Shown one piece after another: positions 41,848-50,578 of a stretch of 64,000 nt of DNA. The position numbers and the translations under genes were made by a program. The stretch is from positions 20,919 through 84,918 of the forward strand of contig JBEBGV010000014.1 of NCBI GenBank assembly GCA_040081265.1, written 5' to 3'. This stretch comes from JBEBGV01 sp040081265. Lineage in GTDB: Bacteria; Acidobacteriota; Vicinamibacteria; Vicinamibacterales; UBA2999. Numbering within the stretch: the stretch's first letter is position 1; each line of letters starts with the position of its first letter. The notes under the pieces are model-generated. The model was not told the DNA's origin. It worked only from the letters and a program-made list of their open reading frames with translations, and made no database searches.

Positions 41848-41876
41848 GGCGGACCTTCAGGTCCGCCTTTCTTTTT
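41848..41876 (+). terminator. intrinsic terminator
   Basis: GGCGGACC-TTCA-GGTCCGCC is an 8-bp GC-rich stem followed by TTTCTTTTT, placed 33 bp after the secreted-protein stop and just before the convergent VWFA gene's stop. Confidence 0.92.
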
Positions 41877-41883
41877 GTACGCC

Positions 41884-43983
41884 CTAGCGAATCCTGATCT
41901 GGATGTCGCGGCCGATGCCCTCTTCAGGCTTGGTCGCGCGCGAGTGCCCCTCGACGTGAATCACGTAGAGGCCAGGTTCGAGCGAGTTGAGCTGAATGCG
42001 CGTGGTGAACCCGAAGCCGCCTCGTCCGCGCGTCAGTTCCCCGGAATCCATTTCTTCTTCCACCTGCGACAGCACCCGCCCATCGTCGGCCCTGATGGTG
42101 GTGGTGACGTCCACCTTGTGCGGCGGCGTGCTGGCGGGCAGGTTCTCGTAGAACTCCGCGAAGAGCGCGATCGTGTCTGTGGCGGCGAACTCACGCGTCG
42201 CGCTCAGCGGGCCGGGAAGGAGCGTCGCCAGCGGGTCCTTCGGACTCACCGTCACGCCATCGAGTGCCGAGGTTGACGTCAAGGAGAGGCCGCTCATCGC
42301 CAGCGCCGGCTTGTAGAAATCCGGCACCTCGACATCGGCAATCACGCTCGCCGCTCTGCCCCCTGCTTCTGCTGCAGCCACGCGGAACTGATAGCGCCCC
42401 GGCGGCACCTCGAGCTGCGTGAGCACGCGCACACCGGTGGCGCGTGCCCGCTGCAGGGTGTCAGGCTTCATCGCCATGTTGACCGCATGGCTGGTGGAGG
42501 CCTTCTGATTGCCCAGCGCGTCGACGGCGGTCAGCGTGACCTCGACTCGGTCGGTGAAGGTTCCGTTGACCTCGGTGAAGTTGAACCCGTTGACGTCCAT
42601 CTCGAGCGACACAGCGACGACCGCGTTGGGCGCTTCCCCCTTGATCGGCGCAGCGAACACGCGCATCGGGATGTCACGCACCGAAATCGGGCTCGCCATC
42701 GCATCCAGGGCCGCCGCGAGGAGCGGTGTGACGCCCGGGCGTGTTGTCGACTCCGGAGCGCGACCGCGTGGTGCCAGGTACCCCTTGCGCGCGCGGACCT
42801 GGAGACCAGGCCGCTTCACGCGCACGGTGACGTTGCGGAACCGGCCATCACGGCGCTCGTTGGTCGAGTAGTAACCCAGCACGTAGTAGGTGCTGTTGTC
42901 GTTGACGATGCGGCTGAACGCGGTGGCCAGCTCGTTCTGGTTGACGACCGCCATCCCGCCCGTGTCCGCTGCCAGCTGGCGCAGGCTGTCGATCGACAGG
43001 GCAAAGTCGCGCTGGGCCGAGCGGGTGCCGAGGTCGCCCAGGCTCGGGTCATCCGCCCCCGGCGAGTTGTTGGCGAAGACGAGATCCTGTTCAGGGTTCT
43101 GCAATCCCCGCGGATCGATGGCGTAGATCGCAACGTTGGCGCGCGTCGCCGTACCGATCGCGTCGCGCACGGTCTCGAGCACGCCGCTCGCCGGCGAGCT
43201 GGCCAGGATGTTCGTGTAGTCGTACTCGATACCCTCGCCGAAGAGCAGCATGGCCTTGCGACGTCCGCGCACGCCGGCCATGAACTCAGAGAGCGTTCGC
43301 ACACGCTCCATCGACTGGCGCGCGTTGTAGGCGCGTTCGAATTCGATCGGATCGTTGACCGGATCTCCGGGCAGTCGCCCGATGCGCGAGTTGACCTGAT
43401 CGATCAGCGTGGCGGTGCGCCCTGGAGACTTCTGGCCAATCAGCCGGTCGACCGCCTGCACGAGGAGCCGTTTGTTGCTCGTGAAGTCCTGCGAGGCCGC
43501 GGAAGTCCCCTGGGTGAACACCACCGCCGCGATGTCGTTGGCGGCCATGTTCTCCTGGATGAACTTCTTCGCCAGCACCTTGACCTTCAACGCATTGAGC
43601 GGCGAGGTGTGCAGGGAGTCGAGGACGATGAGATACATCCGACCTTCGGTGCCGCTGTTGGTCGTGACGTCTGGCTCGATGGGCGCCGCGGCAAAGAGCG
43701 GGCGCACGGCGCGTTCAATGGGGATGTTGACGAGCGAGAACGCGCTCACCATCTGCGGCCTGCCGTCCTCGAGGACTTCAAAGTCCTTGTCGGTCAGGTC
43801 GGTCACCAGGTTGCCCTGAGCGTCGGTGATCACCGCGTCGATCTCGACGTAGTTGACCTCAACGCGGAAGGTCACCGGCGGAGGGTCCTGGGGAACGGGG
43901 GCCGGCGCAGCGGGCTGCTGCCCCCACAACGAAACCGCCCCGGACGCGAGGAGCACGAGCACGAGGGTCGCTGAAAGCTTCAT
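41884..43983 (-). CDS. VWFA-related secreted protein (acidobacterial type)
   Basis: The 699-residue protein has a signal peptide (LSATLVLVLLASGAVSLWG) and the VWFA-related domain of the family typical of Acidobacteriota (TIGR03436 type): YVEIDAVITDAQGNLVTDLT, DKDFEVLEDGRPQMVSAFSL, RMYLIVLDSLHTSPLNAL (MIDAS-like DxLHTS) and GRRKAMLLFGEGIEY. A C-terminal beta-rich region of about 300 residues follows. It probably mediates surface protein interactions. It faces the terminator of the convergent upstream gene. Confidence 0.9.
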   Translation of the reverse strand: MKLSATLVLVLLASGAVSLWGQQPAAPAPVPQDPPPVTFRVEVNYVEIDAVITDAQGNLVTDLTDKDFEVLEDGRPQMVSAFSLVNIPIERAVRPLFAAAPIEPDVTTNSGTEGRMYLIVLDSLHTSPLNALKVKVLAKKFIQENMAANDIAAVVFTQGTSAASQDFTSNKRLLVQAVDRLIGQKSPGRTATLIDQVNSRIGRLPGDPVNDPIEFERAYNARQSMERVRTLSEFMAGVRGRRKAMLLFGEGIEYDYTNILASSPASGVLETVRDAIGTATRANVAIYAIDPRGLQNPEQDLVFANNSPGADDPSLGDLGTRSAQRDFALSIDSLRQLAADTGGMAVVNQNELATAFSRIVNDNSTYYVLGYYSTNERRDGRFRNVTVRVKRPGLQVRARKGYLAPRGRAPESTTRPGVTPLLAAALDAMASPISVRDIPMRVFAAPIKGEAPNAVVAVSLEMDVNGFNFTEVNGTFTDRVEVTLTAVDALGNQKASTSHAVNMAMKPDTLQRARATGVRVLTQLEVPPGRYQFRVAAAEAGGRAASVIADVEVPDFYKPALAMSGLSLTSTSALDGVTVSPKDPLATLLPGPLSATREFAATDTIALFAEFYENLPASTPPHKVDVTTTIRADDGRVLSQVEEEMDSGELTRGRGGFGFTTRIQLNSLEPGLYVIHVEGHSRATKPEEGIGRDIQIRIR

Positions 43984-44047
43984 GAGACGCCTTTACAGTC
44001 TTAACAATCCGGCAGCGTGACGGAGACGATTATAGATTCGGTGCCCG

Positions 44048-44053
44048 TATACT
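44048..44053 (+). promoter_or_regulatory. candidate -10 box (TATACT) close to start
   Basis: TATACT ends six bases before the GTG start of the M24 peptidase gene. If it is the -10, transcription would begin at or next to the GTG, giving a leaderless message. The sequence alone cannot confirm this. Confidence 0.35.
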
Positions 44054-44059
44054 GAAGAC

Positions 44060-45244
44060 GTGAGAGGGCTGGATGTAGCCGCCGTGCAGGCGACGTTGCG
44101 GGCCGACGGGCTCGATGCCTGGCTGCTCTACGACTTCCACGGCTCCAACCCAATCGCAACGGAACTGGCAGGCCTGGCCGGCGGGGGCCACATGACGACC
44201 CGCCGGTGGTACTACCTGATCCCTGCCAGCGGCGCGCCCCGCGGCCTCGTCCACGCCATCGAGCGACAGAATCTCGACCGTTTGCCGGGTGAGAAGACGA
44301 TCTACGCCGGACGGGAACAGCTCGAGCAGGGCCTGGCCTCCCTCCTGTCTGGCATGCGGCGGGTGGCCATGGAGTACTCGCCTCAGTGCGCCATCCCATA
44401 TCTCTCGCGCCTCGACGCCGGCACGGCGGAGTCGGTCAGGGCCCATGGCGTGGAGATCGTCTCGTCTGGCGACCTCGTCCAGCGCTTCGCTGCCTCGTGG
44501 ACGCCGGAGCAGCTCGTCAGTCACCGTGCTGCCTCTGCATCGCTCTACCGCATCAAGGATCGGGCATTCGCAGCGGCCGGAGCGGCGCTGCGCTCAGGTG
44601 CCCGGCTGACCGAGTACGAACTGCAGCAGCAGATGGTGGCGTGGTTTGCCGAAGAGGGGCTGGTCTCCGACTCAGCCCCCGTGGTCGCCGTCGGCGCGCA
44701 TGCCGGCAATCCCCACTATCTGCCCTCGGCAGGCAACTCGTCAGTCATCGTGCCCGATGACGTCCTGCTGCTCGACCTCTGGGGAAAGTCCCATGAGCCG
44801 GGGGCGGTGTTCGCCGATATCACGTGGGTGGGCGTCACCGGACGGGTGCAACCGCGTGTAGTTGAGGCCTTTGGCGCCATCGTGCGGGCGCGGGACGCGG
44901 CCGTTGACCTGGTCATCTCAGCAGCAGCCGACGGGCACGACCTCCGGGGCTGGGAGGTGGATCAGGCAGCCAGGACCGTGCTGGTCGAGGCGGGTTTCGG
45001 ACCTCAGGTGCTCCATCGTACCGGCCACAGCCTCGGCGAAAGCGTCCATGGTAATGGCGTGCACCTCGACGATTACGAGACGCACGACGACCGGCGCCTG
45101 CTCCCCGGGGCAGGGTTTACCATTGAGCCGGGGTTGTACTTCGAGAATTTTGGTGTTCGAACCGAGATCAACATGTATCGTGGCCCGCACGGGGCGAACG
45201 TTACCGGCGAGCGCCAGATGACGCTGGTCGAAGTCTTAGGATAG
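44060..45244 (+). CDS. Xaa-Pro aminopeptidase (M24 family)
   Basis: The 394-residue protein has a creatinase-like N-terminal domain and the M24 metallopeptidase domain with metal ligands in LLLDLWGKSHEPGAVFAD (two Asp), HRTGHSLGESVHGNG (His), TIEPGLYFENFG (Glu) and RTEINMYRG (Glu). It cleaves N-terminal X-Pro bonds or related substrates. GTG 44060 was chosen on the conserved start and the TATACT box; no clear ribosome-binding site precedes it. It is followed by HtrA 47 bp later. Confidence 0.9.
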   Translation: MRGLDVAAVQATLRADGLDAWLLYDFHGSNPIATELAGLAGGGHMTTRRWYYLIPASGAPRGLVHAIERQNLDRLPGEKTIYAGREQLEQGLASLLSGMRRVAMEYSPQCAIPYLSRLDAGTAESVRAHGVEIVSSGDLVQRFAASWTPEQLVSHRAASASLYRIKDRAFAAAGAALRSGARLTEYELQQQMVAWFAEEGLVSDSAPVVAVGAHAGNPHYLPSAGNSSVIVPDDVLLLDLWGKSHEPGAVFADITWVGVTGRVQPRVVEAFGAIVRARDAAVDLVISAAADGHDLRGWEVDQAARTVLVEAGFGPQVLHRTGHSLGESVHGNGVHLDDYETHDDRRLLPGAGFTIEPGLYFENFGVRTEINMYRGPHGANVTGERQMTLVEVLG

Positions 45245-45291
45245 TCAGCGGTCAGACCCCGGGTCAGACGCTTCTGAAATCGAGGAGATTC

Positions 45292-46848
45292 ATGTCCAGT
45301 CGGAAAACCACCGTTTTTTACGGACTGCTTATCGCCGTCGCCTCCCTGGCCGTCGGCATGGTGCTGGCGTCGCGGCTCGACCTCTCGCCGGAATCCTCGG
45401 CACAGACGGTTGCGCCACGCGGCAACAGCGCGCCGCTCAACGGCCCGGTGTCTGCCACGACCTTTCGTGATATTGCCAAGCTGGTTTCGCCGGCGGTGGT
45501 GAACATCCGCACCGAATCGCGCCAGCGGCAGCAGGACCTGACCGAGTTCTTTGGAGGCCAGGGCGGACAGGGCGGCGGCGACGATCTCTTCGAACGCTTC
45601 TTCGGAGGCGGACAGGGTCGTCAGCAACAGCAGCAGCGCCCGCGTGAGCAGGTCGTCCAGGCTGCCGGCACCGGCTTCATCATCGACAAGTCAGGCCTCA
45701 TCCTGACCAACAACCACGTCGTCGAAGGCGCGACCAAGATCGAGGTTTCGCTCTACGGTGAAGACGATGGCCAGGAGTACGCGGCGCGAGTCGTTGGCCG
45801 TGATCCCCTGACCGACAGCGCGCTCATCGAGCTGACCGAAAAGCCCAACCATCCTCTGCCCGAAGTGAAGTTCGGCGACTCCTCGCAGATGGAGCCCGGC
45901 GACTGGGTCATGGCCATCGGCAACCCCTTTGGCCTGGCACACACCGTCAGCGTCGGCGTGATCAGCGCGACGTCACGGTCGTTCCCGGTGGCCGAACAGC
46001 GCACGGCCTCGGTGCTGCAGACCGATGCGGCGATCAACCCGGGCAACTCGGGCGGACCGCTGCTGAACGTGCGCGGCGAAGTTGTCGGCATCAACACCGC
46101 GATCTACACGGACGCCCGTCAGCAGGGCAACATCGGCATCGGCTTCGCCATGCCGATCAACACCGTGCTCGAACTGCTCCCGCAGCTGCGCGTCGGCAAG
46201 ATCACGCGCGGGCGCATCGGTGTCGCCATCGGCCCGATTGCCCAGAACGCGGTGCAGGAATTCGGCCTCAAGGATCGCAACGGCGCGGTCGTCATCAGCG
46301 TGGCACCCGGAAGCGCTGCCGCCAAGGCTGGCATGGAACCGGGAGACGTCGTCACCAGCTTCAACGGCAAGGCCATCAAGAATCGCGACGAGCTGGTCGC
46401 CATGGTCGTGGCCACCAAGCCTGGAACGACGGTGCCCGTCCGCGTCGTGCGCGATCGCCAGGAGCGCACGCTCAACGTGACCGTGGACGAGCTCGACCTC
46501 GAGACAGAGCAGACGGCGCGTGCCGACGACACCCGTCCGCAGGACCCGCAGCAGGAAACGAGCCGCGGGTTCGGCATGTCGCTCGGCAATCTCACGCCCC
46601 AGATCGCACAGCGTCTGCGCATCGAATCCGATACCAGGGGCGCGGTGATCATGGACGTCGAGCAGGACGGCGCCGCTGCCAAGGCCGGACTCGCACCCGG
46701 CGACGTCGTCGTGCGGGTCGGTCGTGCGGTTGTCACCAGCGCCGCCGAAGCACAGCGCGAACTCGAGCGCGTGGCGTCGGGACGGCCGGTGTTCCTCCGC
46801 GTGATCCGCAACGGCCAGGAACAGTTCATCAGCGTCACGAAGGAATAA
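45292..46848 (+). CDS. HtrA/DegP-like serine endoprotease
   Basis: The 518-residue protein has an N-terminal membrane anchor (9-26), a Gly/Gln-rich loop (85-122) and a trypsin-like domain with the catalytic triad His142 (TNNHVVEG), Asp175 (DPLTDSALIEL) and Ser253 (GNSGGPLL), and then two PDZ domains. It degrades misfolded periplasmic proteins. GAGGAG upstream supports ATG 45292. It is followed by a CYTH gene whose conserved N-terminus begins 6 bp after its stop. Confidence 0.93.
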   Translation: MSSRKTTVFYGLLIAVASLAVGMVLASRLDLSPESSAQTVAPRGNSAPLNGPVSATTFRDIAKLVSPAVVNIRTESRQRQQDLTEFFGGQGGQGGGDDLFERFFGGGQGRQQQQQRPREQVVQAAGTGFIIDKSGLILTNNHVVEGATKIEVSLYGEDDGQEYAARVVGRDPLTDSALIELTEKPNHPLPEVKFGDSSQMEPGDWVMAIGNPFGLAHTVSVGVISATSRSFPVAEQRTASVLQTDAAINPGNSGGPLLNVRGEVVGINTAIYTDARQQGNIGIGFAMPINTVLELLPQLRVGKITRGRIGVAIGPIAQNAVQEFGLKDRNGAVVISVAPGSAAAKAGMEPGDVVTSFNGKAIKNRDELVAMVVATKPGTTVPVRVVRDRQERTLNVTVDELDLETEQTARADDTRPQDPQQETSRGFGMSLGNLTPQIAQRLRIESDTRGAVIMDVEQDGAAAKAGLAPGDVVVRVGRAVVTSAAEAQRELERVASGRPVFLRVIRNGQEQFISVTKE

Positions 46849-46853
46849 CCGCC

Positions 46854-47405
46854 ATCCCGGTTGAACGCGAAATCAAGCTGCGGTTCGAGGGCCCTCAGGC
46901 CGCTCGAACCGCAGTGCTCTCCTCGGGCGCGGTTCCGCTGCGCCCGCGTCGCCTGCAGCACGATGCACTCCTCGACTCCACTCAGGGCTCGTTGAAGTCA
47001 CGCGGCTGTGCACTCCGCGTGCGCGCCGACGGAAGCAACACCGTGCTCACGTTCAAAGGCCCCCCGCAACCGGGCACGATGAAGACTCGGGACGAGCACG
47101 AAACGCCGGTGGCCGACGCCGCCGCGCTCTTCAGCGTGCTCGCAGGAATGGGATTCGACGTGTGGTTCCGGTATGAGAAGTATCGCGAGGAATTTTCAGC
47201 CCCCGGTGTAATCATCGCGATCGACGAGACGCCTGTGGGGACCTTCGTCGAGATCGAGGGCGACGAAGGTGCCATTCTCTCGACTGCCCAGGCACTGGGA
47301 CGGTCGCCTTCAGATTTCATCCTGCAGTCCTATCGAAGCCTCTTCGCGGATGGCGCCGCCGCGGCGGGACTGACGGGCAGAGACATGTTGTTCTCCGCCC
47401 GATGA
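46854..47405 (+). CDS. CYTH-domain protein with non-canonical ATC start
   Basis: The 183-residue protein, read from ATC 46854, starts IPVEREIKLRFEGPQAARTA, which contains the CYTH signature ExExK (E4, E6, K8), and continues LDSTQGSLKSRGCALRVRAD, LTFKGPPQP and FVEIEGDEGAI. CYTH enzymes act on triphosphates such as inorganic triphosphate or thiamine triphosphate. No ATG, GTG or TTG occurs in frame between the HtrA stop and the conserved residues; the first standard start (GTG 46914) would remove the signature. An ATC start coupled to HtrA translation, or a sequencing error, explains this. Its stop overlaps the next start. Confidence 0.78.
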   Translation: MPVEREIKLRFEGPQAARTAVLSSGAVPLRPRRLQHDALLDSTQGSLKSRGCALRVRADGSNTVLTFKGPPQPGTMKTRDEHETPVADAAALFSVLAGMGFDVWFRYEKYREEFSAPGVIIAIDETPVGTFVEIEGDEGAILSTAQALGRSPSDFILQSYRSLFADGAAAAGLTGRDMLFSAR

Positions 47406-48355
47406 TTCCTGCCATTGTCCTCACCGCCGGCCTGGCCACGCGGCTGCGTCCACTCTCTCTGGTTCGTGCGAAGGCGGCGCTGCCGGTGGCCGGCCAGCCG
47501 CTCGTGACTCACATCCTCGGTCGTCTGGCGCGCGCCGGTGTCACCGAGGCAGTCCTGAACCTGCACCATCTGCCGGCGACGCTCACGTCGCGTCTGGGCG
47601 ATGGCACCGACCTGGGCATCCGCCTGCGGTACTCGTGGGAAGCTCCACAGGTGCTTGGATCGGCCGGTGGGCCGCGCAAGGCACTGTCGCTGCTCGACAC
47701 GACCACTGCACTGATCGTCAACGGCGACACGCTGACAGACGTCGACATCGCTGCGCTGCTCGACGACCACCGCCGCTCCGGGGCTCTCGTCACCATGGCC
47801 GTGGTGCCGAACACCAGGCCCGATCGTTATAGCGGGCTCGCGGCCGACGCTGCCGGCAACTTCATCGGGGTGGTCGCCCGCGGGGCGTCAACGCCGTCGT
47901 TTCACTTCGTCGGCGTTCAAGTCGTCGAGGCCGCGGCCTTCGCGTCGCTCGACGAGGGCACGCCCGCCGACGTCCTGAAGGGGCTCTATCAGGCTCTCGT
48001 GCAGCAGCGCCCGGACGCGGTCCGCATTCGAGTATGCGACACGCCCTTCCTCGACATCGGGACGGCTGAGGACTACGTCTCCACGTGCCGTGCGATGGGC
48101 TCAACCGACGGCCTTGTGGAGTGCGGCGTGCGCACACGCATCGATCCGCGCGCGCAGCTGCAGGACGTGATCGTCTGGGATGACGTCGACATTGGTCCCG
48201 ACACGAGCCTGCGTCATGTCGTGGTGACCGACGGCGTGCGCGTTCCGGCTGGCAGCCGATGGTCGGACGTCATCCTCCGCCCCGCGAATGGCGAGCCCGA
48301 CCGTGACGAGCAGGTTCTCGGCAACCTGTTTGTGTCAGCGCTTCAGCAGTCATGA
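47402..48355 (+). CDS. MurU-like nucleotidyltransferase
   Basis: The 317-residue NDP-sugar pyrophosphorylase-like protein has the signature VLTAGLATRLRPLSLVRAKA, LPVAGQPLV, ALIVNGDTLTDVD and LDIGTAEDY, and a C-terminal left-handed beta-helix-like tail. Paired with the AmgK-like kinase that follows, it most likely acts as MurU in recycling anomeric MurNAc or GlcNAc to UDP-MurNAc, bypassing de novo synthesis. The start overlaps the CYTH stop (ATGA). Confidence 0.85.
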   Translation: MIPAIVLTAGLATRLRPLSLVRAKAALPVAGQPLVTHILGRLARAGVTEAVLNLHHLPATLTSRLGDGTDLGIRLRYSWEAPQVLGSAGGPRKALSLLDTTTALIVNGDTLTDVDIAALLDDHRRSGALVTMAVVPNTRPDRYSGLAADAAGNFIGVVARGASTPSFHFVGVQVVEAAAFASLDEGTPADVLKGLYQALVQQRPDAVRIRVCDTPFLDIGTAEDYVSTCRAMGSTDGLVECGVRTRIDPRAQLQDVIVWDDVDIGPDTSLRHVVVTDGVRVPAGSRWSDVILRPANGEPDRDEQVLGNLFVSALQQS

Positions 48356-49431
48356 ACCAGACGACGAGCGGCAGAAGGAGCGCTGACGACCGACTCCAGC
48401 AGTATCTGTTGCGTGCGGGGGCTTCTCTGCATGCCGGGTCTAAAGACCCGGCCTACGTACGAAGGGCAGAGGAGGCCTCCGTACAGGCGGTGACAGTAAC
48501 CTCTCTGACCGGAGACGCATCGGACCGGCGGTATTTCCGGATCACCAGTCCCGGCGAACCGTCTCAGATTGCAGCGGTGCATGCCGGGCCGATCGTCTTC
48601 GCCTCGCTCCCCTTTGCCATCGTCGGCAGGCTTTTCGAGGCGATGCCCGTGCGCGTGCCGCGGGTCCTCGGGCACGACGATGAGTTGGGCGTGGTGGTAC
48701 TCGAGGACCTTGGTGACGAAACGCTGCAGGCGCATCTGGCCTGCGCAGCCGCCGGGGAGCGCGACGCGCTCTACCGCGAGGCGGTGAGCATCATCGGTAC
48801 GTTGCAGCGACGCGGGCGCGAACTTCAGTCGCCGGACCTGCTGCCCTATCAGCTCACCTTCGACGTGGAGAAGCTGATGTTCGAGCTGCGCTTCTTCATG
48901 ACGCACTTCCTGCAGGCGCACCGTGGAGCTGTGCTGTCGAGCGATGCGCAGGAAGCGCTCGAACGGGAATTCAGCGCCATTGCGGAGGAACTGGCCGCGG
49001 AGCCGCGCGTGTTGTGCCATCGCGACTATCACAGCCGAAACCTGATGCTGCACGACGGCAGCCTGTGGGTCATTGATTTTCAGGATGCGCGGATGGGGCC
49101 CGACACCTACGACCTGGTGTCGCTGCTGCGCGATGCCTACGTAGACTTCACCTCAGCGCAGGTGAACGAGCTGATCGCGGTGTTCCTGGACATCACGGGC
49201 GCAGACGCGGCGGCGGCTGGCGAATTCAGGCGACGATTCGATCTGATGGCCGTGCAGCGCACGCTGAAGGCGCTGGGCACGTTCGGGTTCCAGGCCACCA
49301 GCCGTCACAACGACAGCTACCTGCAGAACGTCCCGCGCTGTCTCGGCGTGCTGCGCGCCACGTTCGAGGCGTATCCGCGCTTCGCGCGTCTGCACCGCCA
49401 GCTGGCCGCACTCGTCCCGGAACTGGCCTGA
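48352..49431 (+). CDS. AmgK-like sugar kinase (APH family)
   Basis: The 359-residue protein has the aminoglycoside-phosphotransferase fold with LCHRDYHSRNLMLHDG (Asp225) and LWVIDFQDARMGPDTYDL. Together with MurU, AmgK phosphorylates N-acetylmuramic acid and GlcNAc at C1. Residues 27-37 (GSKDPAYVR region) are encoded by an in-frame hairpin repeat near the N-terminus. The ATG overlaps the MurU-like stop (ATGA). AmgK function is inferred from the gene pair. Confidence 0.82.
   Translation: MNQTTSGRRSADDRLQQYLLRAGASLHAGSKDPAYVRRAEEASVQAVTVTSLTGDASDRRYFRITSPGEPSQIAAVHAGPIVFASLPFAIVGRLFEAMPVRVPRVLGHDDELGVVVLEDLGDETLQAHLACAAAGERDALYREAVSIIGTLQRRGRELQSPDLLPYQLTFDVEKLMFELRFFMTHFLQAHRGAVLSSDAQEALEREFSAIAEELAAEPRVLCHRDYHSRNLMLHDGSLWVIDFQDARMGPDTYDLVSLLRDAYVDFTSAQVNELIAVFLDITGADAAAAGEFRRRFDLMAVQRTLKALGTFGFQATSRHNDSYLQNVPRCLGVLRATFEAYPRFARLHRQLAALVPELA
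48432..48461. repeat. hairpin repeat inside AmgK-like gene
   Basis: GCCGGGTC-TAAA-GACCCGGC followed by CTACGTACG lies in frame in the N-terminal part of the AmgK-like gene and is translated. Confidence 0.88.
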
Positions 49432-49435
49432 GCTC

Positions 49436-49464
49436 GGCGCACCTGAAGGTGCGCCCTACGTCGG
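49436..49464. repeat. variant hairpin repeat
   Basis: GGCGCACCT-GA-AGGTGCGCC followed by CTACGTCGG. The stem differs from other copies, but the CTACGT extension is shared. Confidence 0.75.
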
Positions 49465-49482
49465 TACTGAGCGGTGAAACAA

Positions 49483-49513
49483 GAGAGAGTCGCCCGAATC
49501 GGGCGGCTCTCTC
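49483..49513 (+). terminator. hairpin, probable terminator of MurU-AmgK operon
   Basis: GAGAGAGTCGCCCG-AAT-CGGGCGGCTCTCTC is a 14-bp stem with one G-T pair, located 51 bp after the AmgK-like stop. No T-run follows. Confidence 0.5.
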
Positions 49514-49815
49514 CTGCATTGCACGACTTTCGGGTCACGCCGCCTCACGCGGGATGGTGTCCGCGCCAGGCTGCTCGGGCGATGTCGCCTCGCCCTTCTT
49601 CGAACGGCGGCCAGCATCAACCCGCCGGTCCCGCTTGTGACCCGGGTGCGGCTTGCCCTGGAGGCCGTACTCACCGACCTCACGCTGGCTTCCACTGTTT
49701 GCGTGCAAGCGCAGCCCGTCGCCAGCCAGGTGTCGACCGATGTGGCACTGGCACGCCCGGTCGCGAGTCGGTATGCTCAACGCGAATCGCAGGTAGCCTC
49801 AGAACAAGCGGGCCT
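49514..49815. other. no gene found
   Basis: This 300-bp stretch contains short open frames on both strands, all of low-complexity composition (Arg/Pro/Ala-rich on plus, Arg/Gly-rich on minus), without conserved motifs or ribosome-binding sites. I see nothing functional in it. Confidence 0.5.
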
Positions 49816-50277
49816 ATGACTGAGTCGACACCCCCTCCATCTCTAGTCATCCTCATTGGCCCCCCCGCAGTCGGAAAGATGACTGTGGGGCACGAGTTGG
49901 CCGCGCGCACAGGCCTGCGACTCTTCCACAACCATCAAACAATTGACCTGGTCCTGCGCTTCTTTGAGTTCGGGACGCCAGCGTTTGAGCGACTGGTCAG
50001 GGAGTTTCGCCGCCGCATCTTCGAGGAAGCGGCTTCGAGCACGCTGCGGGGAGTGATTTTCACGTACGTGTGGGTGTTCGACAATCCGGCAGATGCAGTG
50101 GCGCTCGAAGAATGACTACTACGCGATGATGCGCAGTATCAGCTCGACTCACGGGGCGCCTTCGATCACCGCATGGACTACCTGCGTATCGAAACAACGG
50201 AGCTGGCGGCCGCAGACGTCGCCGAGTACATCATCGGGCACTTCGGACTCCCGCGCACAGACGTCGGCAACGGGTGA
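49816..50277 (+). pseudogene. decayed P-loop kinase-like gene
   Basis: From ATG 49816 the first 99 codons encode an intact N-terminal P-loop domain (VILIGPPAVGKMTVGHELAA, RLFHNHQTIDLVLRF, VIFTYVWVFDNPADAV) like small AAA/shikimate-kinase-type proteins. TGA 50113-50115 ends the frame, but the same frame resumes at 50125 with DDAQYQLDSRGAFDHRMDYL and ends at TGA 50275 after the C-terminal IIGHFGLP element. The two parts together are shorter than the family (about 180 residues), so a central segment appears deleted and a stop codon lies at the junction. Confidence 0.72.
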
Positions 50278-50316
50278 CGGCACGGAACGACCCGTTGCGA
50301 TTCCTTGCAACAACCT

Positions 50317-50350
50317 CACGCCGGGTCGTTCCGACCCGGCCTACCTACCG
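50317..50350. repeat. hairpin repeat
   Basis: GCCGGGTCGTTCCGACCCGGC followed by CTACCTACCG, a degenerate copy of the extension. Confidence 0.85.
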
Positions 50351-50392
50351 TCTCGCCAGTCCGTGTGTACCGGCGGCGTGCAATACTCCGGA

Positions 50393-50530
50393 ATGGCGAA
50401 GCGGTCAGGCACGAGCACAGTCCTGAAAAAACAGCGCAAGAAGCCCGTGCGCCTGATCACCAAGGCGCGCCTGCTGGAATACGCCGAGACGCAGGCCGAT
50501 CGCGGAGCCAGGAAGACCGGCGCGAAGTAG
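50393..50530 (+). CDS. possible small basic protein
   Basis: A 45-residue reading frame (MAKRSGTSTVLKKQRKKPVR and ITKARLLEYAETQADRGARK) between hairpin repeats. It is strongly basic with a plausible helix; CCGG precedes the ATG. No family is recognised, and it may not be translated. Confidence 0.35.
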   Translation: MAKRSGTSTVLKKQRKKPVRLITKARLLEYAETQADRGARKTGAK

Positions 50531-50544
50531 TCACCGACAACCTC

Positions 50545-50578
50545 ACGCCGGGTCGTTCCGACCCGGCTTACGTACGGC
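50545..50578. repeat. hairpin repeat
   Basis: GCCGGGTCGTTCCGACCCGGC followed by TTACGTACGG. Confidence 0.85.

Noticed and set aside
42487..43974. Open frame of 495 codons on the plus strand opposite the VWFA gene
   Set aside because: Shadow of a GC-rich gene in the antisense frame; no conserved domain and no ribosome-binding site.
49535..49780. Minus-strand frame of 81 codons
   Set aside because: Arg/Gly-rich, no ribosome-binding site, no motif; cannot be separated from chance.
50113..50115. TGA as selenocysteine in the kinase-like gene
   Set aside because: No stem-loop of SECIS type follows, no Cys/Sec site is known in this family at that position, and a central segment is also missing, so decay is more likely.
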